This document shows, piece by piece, positions 9,601-18,051 of a stretch of 64,000 bases of DNA. This DNA comes from Elusimicrobia bacterium UBA6262 (GTDB lineage Bacteria > CAYTYR01 > UBA6262): positions 1 through 64,000 of the forward strand of contig DJVG01000032.1 in NCBI GenBank assembly GCA_002441095.1, read 5' to 3'. Under the pieces are notes generated by a model, which saw nothing but the letters and a program-made list of their open reading frames with translations, had not been told where the DNA came from and did no database searches. Position 1 is the stretch's first letter, and each line of letters begins with the position of its first letter. Both the position numbers and the translations under genes were made by a program.

Positions 9601-9703
9601 CTAAGCCGGCAACTTCAGGCTTCTGGTTGGCCTGTAAAGCCGCCAGAATAGCGGCCCAAGCCGGCTGGTCATTAAAAATAGTTGCGCTGGATAAATCTTT
9701 CAT
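6608..9703 (-). CDS. mfd: Transcription-repair coupling factor Mfd
   Basis: Mfd displaces RNA polymerase stalled at DNA damage and recruits UvrA. The 1031 residues are a little shorter than the E. coli protein. In order there are a UvrB-like N-terminal part (about 20-330) and the CarD-like polymerase-interaction domain (LKEHDYIVHETYGVGVY, about 370-440). Next comes a RecG-like translocase with Walker A CGDVGYGKTEVAM, DEEQ box VVDEEQRFG, TATPIPRTL, and helicase motifs ATTIIESGLDMP and QLRGRVGRS. The C-terminal TRCF domain follows. Its ATG overlaps the stop of the acyl-CoA ligase gene by one base. Nothing looks truncated. Confidence 0.97.
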   Translation of the reverse strand: MKDLSSATIFNDQPAWAAILAALQANQKPEVAGLAGASKALFAQSLGRHLSRPLLIIGEEEASLKFYEDLLIFAGTEEADIFLDDEYGYLQLLEAIRSRASFFCVSSREALSQTVIPLVQYEQLRQSLSAGQTIDLEKLTVNLVAAGYQRAPFVEKPGEFSVRGGILDIFIPLAEHPVRLEFNGDLLESLRQFESFTQRSVNTLEKIAILPLRSDRTSSPLWSIFKAECILVKNELLRPLEGFPPDLLTQELSFTLTSSPQTLAFDFQPMENYHGSIPLLRERLKQWHTRGYAVTLVADNAGQQQRLQELLDSDADFCRMQTGVISGGFVSTALKLAVVSDEEIFGRYLERKYLAKIKKPAPLALNPFTDLKEHDYIVHETYGVGVYEGIQRLVIGNKEEDFLSLKYAAGDRLYVPVEQMNLVQKYVSAGSHPGLARLKMYRLGGNTWQRVKEQVKESTLQLAKELLGLYSERSVIEGKAFNTDTHWQQEFEAAFIYEETPDQRQAIQAVKKDLSGNKPMDRLVCGDVGYGKTEVAMRAAFVAVNNNKQVAVLVPTTILAEQHLNTFRERLADYPVRVEMLSRFRGKAEHDQVIKDLRKGLVDIIIGTHRLLQKDIKFKDLGLLVVDEEQRFGVSHKERIKQICRNVHVLTLTATPIPRTLEMSLSGIRDVSLINNPPEGRLPVSTYVMEHNDEVLRQAILHEISRSGQVFYVHNRVLTIDRCAKKLAELVPEAKFKVAHGQMNSRALEKIMLDFMARKFEVIIATTIIESGLDMPNVNTLIVDDATRFGLADLYQLRGRVGRSSRRAYSYFFYPRDFVFTQDAAARLKAIQEFTQLGSGFKIAMRDLELRGAGNLLGKEQSGYISKVGFDLYCKLLQENIQRLKGQEKEITITPSINLRIKAYLPAPYISDELPRMEIYKKLSQVNTLDELQEIHSEIKDRYGPLPLEALNLIEIIELRVLCQGLLIEEISEQEDHWEFLFHPQTKVKGTALVQLASQFPGSVRFQAGPPFALVVKKGSRVILRNILQRL

Positions 9704-11223
9704 TATACTATGGCTCTTAGCTCTTTCTTGGAAATTTTCCCGGTGGCGGTTTTAGGCAGGGCTTTCAAAAAACGTACCTGGCGGGGAACTTTATAACTAG
9801 CCAGATGAGTCCGGCAGTACTGGGTAATATCTTTAGCGGACAATAACATATTTTCTTTGGGCACAACAAAAGCCATAGGTATCTCACCATGATGTTCATC
9901 TTTCTTGCCGATCACGGCAACCTCTAATACCCGGGGATGGGAGAGAATAACATCCTCCACTTCCCGCGAGTACACATTCATGCCATGCACCAGGATCATA
10001 TCCTTTTTGCGGTCACAGATATAGATGTACCCGTCCTGGTTCATTCTGCCCATATCACCGGTAAATAGCCAGCCACCCTTAAGAGTTTGGGCCGTCAGCT
10101 CCGGAGCATTGTAATATCCTTGCATGATATTAGGGCCTTGCACAGTGATTTCCCCTACTTCATTGGCTTCTACTTCCCTGCCGGTTTCATCGACTATCGC
10201 CACCTTCACTCCCGGCAAAGGTTTGCCGACAGATCCAGGCCGGCGAACATCAGATAAGGGATTAATAGTTACTACGGGAGAAGCTTCTGATAAACCATAT
10301 CCTTCTAATAAAGGTATCCTGAATCTTCTTTCAAATCCAGACTGGACTTCCGGAGGCAGGGGAGCCCCGCCGGAAACGCATAACCGCAACGGTAATATCC
10401 AGAGAAAGAAAAACGCCGGGATCTTGGCTTTTAGTAACAGTTTATAAACCAAAGGGATGGATACAAACACGGTAATGCGGTCCACAACTAAACTTTTGAG
10501 CACCCGGTGGAAGGGCATCACTGATTCCAAAATAACGGTTTTTGCCCCGATAGAAAGCGGTAAAAGGATACAGACCGTAAAAGTAAAAGCATGGAACATA
10601 GGCAGGAACAGGATAAAACAATCGCTATCTTTAAGGGCGATCGCTTTGGCGCAACCGTGAATATTAGCGATCAGGTTATCATGAGTGAGCATGGCCCCTT
10701 TTGGCATCCCGGTAGTGCCTGAAGTATAAAGGATTACAGCCAAGTCATCTTTCCTGCCCGGCAGAACCGGCCAATTAATGGGCTGCTGTTTCGTCATTTC
10801 CAGCCAAGAGAGGATCCCCGGTTCCTTTTTACCGATACAAATAATATTGAGAGTGGAAGTATAAATATACTGGATCTTTTTTACAGCCGGCATGAATGTT
10901 TCCGCTGTGATCAATAGCTTAATTTGGCAATCATTAAAAATGTAACCTAATTCTGCTCCCGTCAGGAAAGTATTGAGGGGGACGACTACGGCACCTATTT
11001 CCAGACAGGCAAAATAAGCGACAACATATTCCGGACAGTTTTTCAGCAAGATACCAACCCGTTCGCCTTTGGCCAAATGCGCGTATTGCTGCAGGTTAAC
11101 AGCCAGCGAATTTACCTGCCGGTATAGTTGCTGGTAGGTAATATTTTTGCCTTGGTATTTAAGCGCGGCCTTATTCGGGATCCTCAGGCTCGCTGACCTG
11201 ACGATCTCTGGCAAGGTAGTCAT
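9703..11223 (-). CDS. Long-chain fatty-acid--CoA ligase / AMP-forming synthetase
   Basis: The 506-residue enzyme would activate a fatty or other carboxylic acid as acyl-AMP and then acyl-CoA. It has the P-loop-like ILYTSGTTGMPKGAM, the A4/A5 region LLEGYGLSEASPVV, the A7 WLFTGDMGRMNQDGYIYI, the A8 hinge DRKKDMILVHGMNVY and the catalytic lysine in LPKTATGKISKKEL at the end. I chose the ATG at 11221-11223 (MTTLPEIV) because AAGGATGG precedes it. The frame can also start six codons earlier. Either way the 5' end overlaps the upstream HEAT gene by about 50 bases out of frame, unusually long here. The substrate is not visible from sequence. Confidence 0.88.
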   Translation of the reverse strand: MTTLPEIVRSASLRIPNKAALKYQGKNITYQQLYRQVNSLAVNLQQYAHLAKGERVGILLKNCPEYVVAYFACLEIGAVVVPLNTFLTGAELGYIFNDCQIKLLITAETFMPAVKKIQYIYTSTLNIICIGKKEPGILSWLEMTKQQPINWPVLPGRKDDLAVILYTSGTTGMPKGAMLTHDNLIANIHGCAKAIALKDSDCFILFLPMFHAFTFTVCILLPLSIGAKTVILESVMPFHRVLKSLVVDRITVFVSIPLVYKLLLKAKIPAFFFLWILPLRLCVSGGAPLPPEVQSGFERRFRIPLLEGYGLSEASPVVTINPLSDVRRPGSVGKPLPGVKVAIVDETGREVEANEVGEITVQGPNIMQGYYNAPELTAQTLKGGWLFTGDMGRMNQDGYIYICDRKKDMILVHGMNVYSREVEDVILSHPRVLEVAVIGKKDEHHGEIPMAFVVPKENMLLSAKDITQYCRTHLASYKVPRQVRFLKALPKTATGKISKKELRAIV

Positions 11224-12376
11224 GCAGTCCATCCTTTTCATCCTGGCTTAGATCCTTGGCTGGATCAAAAGCCGTGATTTTCCCCTGATAATCTTTATAG
11301 GAATAAATTTCTCCAGATAATAAATAAATGGCTTTGGCGATCTGGCGGCGCACATTAGCCCGGAATTCAGTATTCAGCATTTCTATCAGCAACGGGATCG
11401 ATCTGGGATCCCGGCCTTTGCCCAAGGCTTCTACCGCTATTTGCCGGATGGTCTCACGCGGGTCTTTCAATTTTTGCACGATCAAGTCCCGGGCTTGTCT
11501 ATCTTCAATATTAGCTAAAGCCTGGAGCGCCCAGGCACTAATATTTTCCTCCTGCTTAACCAGCAGTAATGGTACTAAATAAGGGATAGCTTTGGTACTT
11601 TTAGTCATCCCTAAAGCATAGATTATTTCTGGCCAGCGGCTCTGGTCCAGGCTGGTTAATAAAGAGGACAAAGCGGGGATGGCTGCTTCCCCGATCAGGC
11701 CCAGTGACTTGACCGCTTCCGTATTATTCGGATTTGTTTCCTGCAGAGCAATGCCCCGCAAGAACGAAATCGCCCTGTGATCCCGGTGCAAACTCAATAT
11801 CTGCATCGCCGCCTGTTGCTGCTGAGCATCATCACGGTTCCGTAAATTATTTATATATACATCCAGGGCTTCAGTGGCTAAAGGTACTATTTCCACCTCC
11901 ACCTGCTTGCTGGCTATCTCTCCTGTCCATAATTCTTGGTCGCCATCCCGGTTATACCGTTGATTATGATAAAGGCCGATTATCGTGTAGGTGCCAGGCC
12001 CCAACCGGTTATACATCTCTTCAACAGTCACATAGTGCTCAAATACTTCTCCGGGATTGATCACGGTAATCTCTTCCGCAGTAGGTTGTTTACGGAATAC
12101 ATATTGCCCAACCGGCATGATCCTGTTTTGTTTTTTATCATATATCTTTAACGCATAAAGCCAACGCGATCCATTCGGCCAGGAAAGATTGTTTAAATTA
12201 ACCGGTTGCTTACTGATATTCTTGATCATAAATTGGATCTGTACCAGCTCAAAAACAGCATAACGTTTTTTGACTGGTTTAATCGTAAGTCTTAATATTT
12301 CCGTAGCGCCAAAAACAGTCAGCGGTAAAAGCCAGATCATTAAGCAAAAAAAGGCCAGCCAAATCTTCTTTTTCAA
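11171..12376 (-). CDS. Exported HEAT-repeat protein with N-terminal beta domain
   Basis: The 401-residue protein starts at a TTG (12374-12376) placed after GCGAGG. The N-terminus is a signal peptide (KIWLAFFCLMIWLLPLTVFGA). Residues about 28-165 are beta-rich and look like a BsuPI-type or Ig-like domain (VQIQFMIKNISKQPVNLNN, GPGTYTIIGLYHNQRYN). Residues about 180-365 are HEAT/PBS-lyase-like repeats (AVKSLGLIGEAAIPALSSLL, AVEALGKGRDPRSIPLLIEML). A charged tail follows. The function is unknown; such repeats are protein-binding scaffolds. It lies in the block with another HEAT protein and an HD-GYP protein. The end overlaps the acyl-CoA ligase start. Confidence 0.75.
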   Translation of the reverse strand: MKKKIWLAFFCLMIWLLPLTVFGATEILRLTIKPVKKRYAVFELVQIQFMIKNISKQPVNLNNLSWPNGSRWLYALKIYDKKQNRIMPVGQYVFRKQPTAEEITVINPGEVFEHYVTVEEMYNRLGPGTYTIIGLYHNQRYNRDGDQELWTGEIASKQVEVEIVPLATEALDVYINNLRNRDDAQQQQAAMQILSLHRDHRAISFLRGIALQETNPNNTEAVKSLGLIGEAAIPALSSLLTSLDQSRWPEIIYALGMTKSTKAIPYLVPLLLVKQEENISAWALQALANIEDRQARDLIVQKLKDPRETIRQIAVEALGKGRDPRSIPLLIEMLNTEFRANVRRQIAKAIYLLSGEIYSYKDYQGKITAFDPAKDLSQDEKDGLHDYLARDRQVSEPEDPE

Positions 12377-12417
12377 AAAAATCCTCGCTTTCTTTCCTGT
12401 TCTTTAATCTTCTTTAG

Positions 12418-13866
12418 TTAACCCTGAGCATAAAAATATTTTGTAATGTCCACATTATAGGCTTGCGGCGCTAAGGCTTCGATAATAGAATACTTAAATG
12501 TTTTTGTCCCGCGGTCAATGTCTTCCAGGCTCACAATGACCGGATCGCGGCCAGCTGTTTGCTGGTTGACCAAAATTACTTTCGGGCGCAGGATATTATT
12601 CAAATTGTTAGCATATACCACGGCCAAGGCATTATTGTCAAGCCTAACTAAGCTCCCGACTGGGTAAATGCCCATCAATTGCACAAAGGCTTTAGCCAGG
12701 ACCGGATCAAAAAGGCTTCCTTTTTTACTGATAATTAAACCGATGATACTGGCCGGCAGGGCCGGAGCATGGTAGACCCGCAGGCTGGTGGCGGCATCAT
12801 AGACATCACAAATAGTGACCAGGCGGGCCAGCAGGCTTGTTTCCTTGAGCTTTACCGGTTTAGGATAACCGCTTAGATCATAGTGCATATGGTGCTCCAA
12901 AGCTACTGCCAAGCTCAGTTCGCTAATGCCGGTTATCTGGCTCAGCACTTCCGCCCCTTCGGTACTATGGCTTTCCATTACTTCCCACTCGGCCGGTGTT
13001 AGTTTGCCCTGTTTATTGAGGATTTCTTTGGGAATGCGTACCTTCCCGACATCATGCAGCATAGCCGCTTCTCCCAGTAAACGCAATTGCTCTAAATCCA
13101 GTCCCAGCAGCTTACCGAGATACAGGGATAAGATCGCCACATTCACGGAATGGTTAAAAGTATACTCATCAAAATTTTTCATCGTGGTTAAGCCCAAAAG
13201 ATATTTATTATTGTTATCAATAGCGCTGGCAATATCAGCAACCACTTGATGCACATTATTTAAAGCAAATCCCTGGGTATTTTCCACCTTGTGCATGATT
13301 TGCTTGATCACATCAATACTGCCAAAAAAACTGCCCTGGGCTTTATTCCGGGCCGCGGCATCAAACTTCATCTCTTCGCGTCTGCCATCTTCCTGACTGG
13401 CGGCATCTTCTGCCTTGAGCAATGCGCCAAGCTGGATATTGGTGATGTTTTTTTCTCTCATTTTGCCAGACAGCAAGGCGGAATCAGAGTTGTCCACGGC
13501 CTCCCGGCCCAGGAGCTGCATAAAAGAGGCCAATTCAGCGCTGGTCACGGCAGCCAGAAAGGTTAGACTATTAATCTTCCGTTTTTCAAATTCTGAGATA
13601 AACTGGCGCAGGCTCAGCGTATCTTCCACCAAAGCCAGATGGCCAAAGTATAATTCATTTTCCACTATGCTAAAGGTGGCTTCAGGCCGGTATTTAAACA
13701 GTTCAGCCAGGGTTTCCTGTACCAACTCCAGGGAATTGATAAAATAGGGGTGATCTGCCGGATAGATCTGCGCACTTTTAATAGCCGCCGGGATTTGCTT
13801 GAGCAGCCGGCGCGCAATAGAGCGCAGGTTTTGATTTGTAAAAAAAGAAATATTTTTATCGATCAT
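12418..13866 (-). CDS. HD-GYP domain protein with novel N-terminal module
   Basis: The 482-residue cytoplasmic protein begins at the ATG at 13864-13866; the open frame extends further upstream only through the coding end of the next gene. Residues about 10-130 form an unnamed module (YPADHPYFINSLELVQETLAEL, FSIVENELYFG) that also opens the neighbouring HEAT protein. The C-terminal half is a phosphodiesterase-type HD-GYP domain: NHSVNVAILSLYLG, AAMLHDVGKVRIPKEILNK, LEHHMHYDLSGYP, ICDVYDAATS. The metal-binding HD and the GYP motif are intact, so it could hydrolyse c-di-GMP, though activity is not proven. It overlaps the upstream HEAT gene by 11 bases. Confidence 0.85.
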   Translation of the reverse strand: MIDKNISFFTNQNLRSIARRLLKQIPAAIKSAQIYPADHPYFINSLELVQETLAELFKYRPEATFSIVENELYFGHLALVEDTLSLRQFISEFEKRKINSLTFLAAVTSAELASFMQLLGREAVDNSDSALLSGKMREKNITNIQLGALLKAEDAASQEDGRREEMKFDAAARNKAQGSFFGSIDVIKQIMHKVENTQGFALNNVHQVVADIASAIDNNNKYLLGLTTMKNFDEYTFNHSVNVAILSLYLGKLLGLDLEQLRLLGEAAMLHDVGKVRIPKEILNKQGKLTPAEWEVMESHSTEGAEVLSQITGISELSLAVALEHHMHYDLSGYPKPVKLKETSLLARLVTICDVYDAATSLRVYHAPALPASIIGLIISKKGSLFDPVLAKAFVQLMGIYPVGSLVRLDNNALAVVYANNLNNILRPKVILVNQQTAGRDPVIVSLEDIDRGTKTFKYSIIEALAPQAYNVDITKYFYAQG

Positions 13867-16006
13867 CTTTTTTCTTACCTTTGATCTGCTCCAGAGCTTT
13901 TTCCGCTTCCGGCAGCAAGGTTTTCCTGGGCCCGATAAAACCAACCCACTTCCCCCGGACTAGTTTTTCTAAAAAAGGTGCCGCTTCCTGGGCTTTTAAC
14001 AAACCCAGCGATTCTAAAGCCTCTCGTTTCAGATTTAAGCGCCAACCGAAGGGATCGAATTTTTTCACGATCTGCAAAAGAACCGGGATCGCCCGCTGGT
14101 CATGTATATTGCCCAGCCATTCAATCGCCACAATTTTAACTTGTTCGTCTTTATCACTGAGCCCTTTCAATAAGTAATCAAAGACCCTGGGATTACTGCT
14201 TAATCCCAGGCTTTTGATCACTTCCACCCGGACCCGGGCATTGTCATGTTTTAATAAATCGCCTAACCGGCTGAGGCTGCGGTCGTCATTGATAAGTCCT
14301 AAAATAAGCACAATATTACGCACCAGATGCCAGTTCGGATCAGCTAATTTATTCCATAAATATTCCAGATTATCTTTACTAATTTCACTGATCACCTGAC
14401 ATAATAATCTCCGGACCGCCAGCATTTCCTCTTCTCCCAGCAATTCTATCAGGAAGGGAGTACTGTCCCCCGGCAATATGGTCAGGTACTTCTGGATCTG
14501 CACATACGCGGCATCATCCTTTTCTATATTCTTGACCGTATCAACCAGCTTTTGGACTACTTCCCTGGTTCCCAGGTTAATTAATAATTGCCGGCCTGAC
14601 TTCCGGCTCTCAGCAGAGACAGCAGGATCTTCCGTTAAATCCTTTACTGCCAGCAAATACTTTACCGCCCAATCAATAATATTATTATCCAGATATATCC
14701 TGACCCGATTTTCATAAGTTTGAGCCAATATTTTATTTTTCTCCGGATTATGCTCTATCCTTAGTAATTCTGTCATTACCTGCAGGAAGGCCTCTTCTCT
14801 TTCAGCCGGGGTATTGATCTGGGCAAGTTTAACGATTTCGTTAAGTTCCTGTTCTGTATAATGGCTTAAGTCCGCTAATATAGTATTAATGTCCGGCGGG
14901 ACCTGATATTGTATTTCCGTAATTTCAGCCGGACTAAGAGCTACCTGTTGCTGCGGCTTGGATAATGCTGCTTTCTCGGCAAGTTCCAGGTGATCGGCAA
15001 TTTTTAATTCCCTGAAAAGTGAGCTCTTGCCCTGGTTACTCAGCGGCAAACCATTAACCAGCGCCGTTATTTCTGCCTGGCTGGTACCTGTATTCATATG
15101 CTCCTGTAACAGCGGGACCAGGGCTTTGGCTGGTATTTCTGCCAGGATCTGGCTATAAGCCGGATCACTTTTAGCGCCGGCAGAAATATGTTCCAGCAGA
15201 GCTTTCTTAATACCCGGCTCAAAAGCCCCGAGACACTGGGCTAATTGCTGATAAAGATTCTTCTGCTGGTCGATAGGTTGCTGCTGCACCAGGGATATCA
15301 GCTTGCCAAAAGCTTTTATGATATACTCTTTTTCGGATTCTCTTCCCTGATCGCTGCCTTCGGCACGGGACAAAGCCTGCAGCATGCCAGCCAGGCGGCC
15401 CGGTTTGGACATTAGCGTCCCGAGCAGGTGAAAGGCTGCGCGAGATGGAGTTTTCTCCTGGCCGCCCAAAAAATCAGCGAGCAGGATCACGGCACTCAAA
15501 TTATCATTGGGCCCCGCGTTCTGTTCCTGGGATTCGCCAGATTCGCTAATACGAAATATTTCCTGCCGCAAGGTTTCATTGATCTTGATCGAGGTAAACT
15601 GCGCCGCTTCCCAAAAGGTTTCTCCCCCTTCTTTGTCCACGATCTGCGCAGGATCAGTATTAAGGAACTGCAGGAACTTGATCAACTCGTCATCGGCTAA
15701 GCCCTGGTTAAAAATCAGCTCCCTGATGCCCAGGCGGTAGATATGCATAGACAGGTTCTCCAACACTTCATCACCCTTATTGACCAGCTGGCCGCTGACA
15801 AAAATATACTGCCTTTTCAGGCGTAAACGCAAAGTATCAAAAGTAGTAAAAAACTGGTTTATGGCCTGCTTAAGCTTATCGATCGAACTTACCAGGAGCG
15901 GATGTTGCAGGGGATATAAACGGAATGATTTTAGCGTGGCTTGCAGGTTCAATAAGAGGTCACTGATCAGCTCGATAGGTACCGGAGACTTATTAGGCTG
16001 GCTCAT
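13856..16006 (-). CDS. Large HEAT-repeat protein sharing the HD-GYP partner's N-terminal module
   Basis: The protein is 716 residues from the ATG at 16004-16006, preceded by GAGGAG; the 43 extra upstream codons look non-coding (Cys and Arg rich). Residues about 10-120 match the N-terminal module of the downstream HD-GYP protein: YPLQHPLLVSSIDKLKQAI, then a beta segment YIFVSGQLVNKG, then a helix ending LIKFLQFL. The C-terminal third has HEAT repeats (LGLINDDRSLSRLGDLLKHDNARVRVEVIKSLGL, then two or three more). No catalytic motif is seen. Gene overlap and the shared module suggest that it works with the HD-GYP protein, perhaps as a scaffold; this is inference. Confidence 0.75.
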   Translation of the reverse strand: MSQPNKSPVPIELISDLLLNLQATLKSFRLYPLQHPLLVSSIDKLKQAINQFFTTFDTLRLRLKRQYIFVSGQLVNKGDEVLENLSMHIYRLGIRELIFNQGLADDELIKFLQFLNTDPAQIVDKEGGETFWEAAQFTSIKINETLRQEIFRISESGESQEQNAGPNDNLSAVILLADFLGGQEKTPSRAAFHLLGTLMSKPGRLAGMLQALSRAEGSDQGRESEKEYIIKAFGKLISLVQQQPIDQQKNLYQQLAQCLGAFEPGIKKALLEHISAGAKSDPAYSQILAEIPAKALVPLLQEHMNTGTSQAEITALVNGLPLSNQGKSSLFRELKIADHLELAEKAALSKPQQQVALSPAEITEIQYQVPPDINTILADLSHYTEQELNEIVKLAQINTPAEREEAFLQVMTELLRIEHNPEKNKILAQTYENRVRIYLDNNIIDWAVKYLLAVKDLTEDPAVSAESRKSGRQLLINLGTREVVQKLVDTVKNIEKDDAAYVQIQKYLTILPGDSTPFLIELLGEEEMLAVRRLLCQVISEISKDNLEYLWNKLADPNWHLVRNIVLILGLINDDRSLSRLGDLLKHDNARVRVEVIKSLGLSSNPRVFDYLLKGLSDKDEQVKIVAIEWLGNIHDQRAIPVLLQIVKKFDPFGWRLNLKREALESLGLLKAQEAAPFLEKLVRGKWVGFIGPRKTLLPEAEKALEQIKGKKKDDR

Positions 16007-16049
16007 ATTTAGTGTCCTGCTCCTCGAGCACGCAAGCATAACCGGATAT

Positions 16050-17867
16050 TTATTTGAACAATAACATATCCAGGGCGGCATGCAGCTTCGGCGGGAATGT
16101 CTTGTATAGTTGCTTATACATTTCTGTATACACAAATTCTTTTTCCGGCAGGTCTTTCATGGTATGTTTGATGCTATCCAGACACAGGCAAACCGCTTTG
16201 CAGCATTCGCCAAGATGGGACACCAGGTCCTTGATATTTTTGCCGGACCGGTTCAGGTTTTGGGCATTTCTCAGGGCAAATGAGGCCTTGTCTTTCCAGG
16301 TCGCTGCCCCGCTTAAATAGGTATCAGCCAGAGGATAGGAAACCATCTTAGTTTGTTCCATTTTTTTAATATTCGATTGTAACAGCAAAATCCTCTGCCC
16401 CAGCAGGATTTCCAGGGTAGCATCCAAACCGGTTAAGGTTTCATCAGAAATACGCTGGAACCGGGCCGGATCAAGATTAGCCACGGACATGCGCCGTAAA
16501 ATAAAATAGGCATGCAGGAAGACTTCCCGTAATGGATCTTCTTCCAGAGTAGGGGTCCAGTTACTGGCCCTTTTGATCAGCCGCAAATGCATAGCATACT
16601 GTTCTTCGATATCCACCGTCATTAAATTCTGCTGCAGCATCTCCCGGACTTTTAGCTTGCAAGTGCCTTTATGGCCATAGGAATTATACAAGGAATGAAT
16701 AATAGTGGTCACCTGCCGTCCTGGTTCCCAGAAGATAAAAGGCCACCTTTTCCAAAGTTTCTCTCCTACTTTATAACCATTGTATTCGGCTACGCCGAGT
16801 GGCGGATACTGCCCGTCAATATTGACGATCACCCGGTTCTCCGGGAACCAGCTGATCTCATCAAACCTGATCTTAGGAAATGTTGCTTTCTGTTTTTCCT
16901 CCAGGATGGTGTCCGGCGTAACGAACCGGAGCTGGGCTATATTATCAGACAGCACATTCATCCAGGCGGCACCGATAATACCCAATGCCCATTCACCAAA
17001 ATTCAACATATCCAGTTTCTGCATGGAAAAGATCACGCCATTATCAGGGGCTTCCTTAACCACTTGCCGCAATATTTCCGTATATTCATCAATCGCCTCC
17101 TGGAGGCTGAGCGGATATTTCAGATACTGGCCGGTGGTGTACTCTTCGGTAAAAACCGGGTATTCGCCAAGCAGATACCCCTGCTGTGCTGCCCATTTCG
17201 GTTTTAACCTGGTCAATACTTGCCATAATCCTTCTGAAGCCTTATGGTTACGGGGAAAAACTACCACGCCATTTTCAAATTGCAGCGGCGTAAATTCTAC
17301 GGAACCCGGAGGAGTCACGGTAAAATTAAAGAACTGACCTTCCAAATGCGGCGCCAGGACATATTCTAACCCAGCCTGCGCAAAAGCATTGGTTTTCTTG
17401 CCGTCTATGGAACACTCCGGCGGAAAGACTCCTTTATGCTTGATGTAGCGGGCCAGGGTAACTTCCAGTATATCCTCAATAAATTCAGTGTTCATGCGCA
17501 CTTCATCAGCCACTTCTTCAGAACTAGTAAAGAGGATATGCGCTTCATAGGCAAAATTCAGAATGGGATAAATAGAACGGTCCTGGTAAGCTTCGCGCAG
17601 TTTAGTAAAGGTTTCGGGGGCGACATTGCGCAGCTGGAGCAGTATCTCATTGGAGGCCGCCAGGCAGATAGGGATATTTAAGTTCTTGGAAAGCTGGATC
17701 AAGGCCAGAAAAGTGTCCCGCACTAACGGTCCATTCTTCGCCAATACATTATCAAAAGGAAGCAATTTCCTGATATCAGGATCTACCGCTTCCTGTAAGA
17801 TCTGATTGCCTATTTCCTTGCTTGCTTCGTGGGCATGAAATCCCAGCACAACGTAGACATTTTTCAT
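16050..17867 (-). CDS. Glycoside hydrolase family 57-like protein
   Basis: The 605-residue protein resembles GH57 enzymes, which act on alpha-glucans with a seven-stranded barrel. It opens with VVLGFHAHEA, the place where the family has HxHxP-type residues. It carries GVFPPECSIDGKKTNAFAQAGLEYVLAP (about 140-170), where the glutamate fits the GH57 nucleophile position. Possible second-half motifs are ISWFPENRVIVNIDGQYPP and MQKLDMLNFGEWALG. The C-terminal 200 residues are helical, as in GH57. No signal peptide is present, so it would act in the cytoplasm. Substrate is unknown. The ATG is only 9 bases from a good -10 box and no Shine-Dalgarno is visible, so the mRNA may be nearly leaderless. 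Confidence 0.7.
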   Translation of the reverse strand: MKNVYVVLGFHAHEASKEIGNQILQEAVDPDIRKLLPFDNVLAKNGPLVRDTFLALIQLSKNLNIPICLAASNEILLQLRNVAPETFTKLREAYQDRSIYPILNFAYEAHILFTSSEEVADEVRMNTEFIEDILEVTLARYIKHKGVFPPECSIDGKKTNAFAQAGLEYVLAPHLEGQFFNFTVTPPGSVEFTPLQFENGVVVFPRNHKASEGLWQVLTRLKPKWAAQQGYLLGEYPVFTEEYTTGQYLKYPLSLQEAIDEYTEILRQVVKEAPDNGVIFSMQKLDMLNFGEWALGIIGAAWMNVLSDNIAQLRFVTPDTILEEKQKATFPKIRFDEISWFPENRVIVNIDGQYPPLGVAEYNGYKVGEKLWKRWPFIFWEPGRQVTTIIHSLYNSYGHKGTCKLKVREMLQQNLMTVDIEEQYAMHLRLIKRASNWTPTLEEDPLREVFLHAYFILRRMSVANLDPARFQRISDETLTGLDATLEILLGQRILLLQSNIKKMEQTKMVSYPLADTYLSGAATWKDKASFALRNAQNLNRSGKNIKDLVSHLGECCKAVCLCLDSIKHTMKDLPEKEFVYTEMYKQLYKTFPPKLHAALDMLLFK

Positions 17868-17876
17868 AATACATTT

Positions 17877-17905
17877 ATTTTACAACGATATGCGATTTTT
17901 TGCAA
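17877..17905 (-). promoter_or_regulatory. Promoter for the GH57-mfd-nifU block
   Basis: On the minus strand TTGCAA (17900-17905), a 17-bp spacer and TAAAAT (17877-17882) form a strong sigma70-type promoter. The expected start point is only about 3 bases from the ATG of the GH57-like gene at 17867. It lies just past the terminator of the previous operon. Confidence 0.65.
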
Positions 17906-17929
17906 GAGTTTTAAAGGGTCCTACCTAAC

Positions 17930-17986
17930 AAAAAAAATCTGCTCCCTTAAGGAGGAAAGCCACGGAGAGACCTCCCGGGAGCAGAT
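17930..17986 (-). terminator. Intrinsic terminator of the PQQ-TPP-kinase operon
   Basis: Outer arms ATCTGCTCCC (17937-17946) and GGGAGCAGAT (17977-17986) pair over 10 bp, and inner arms GGAGG (17951-17955) and CCTCC (17971-17975) add a second stem. On the minus strand the hairpin is followed at once by eight T residues. It lies 65 bases past the kinase stop. Confidence 0.85.
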
Positions 17987-18051
17987 AATTAAGCATATTT
18001 GATTTTCACAATGTAACAATATCATATAAACTGTATTTTGTCAAGCTAAAT

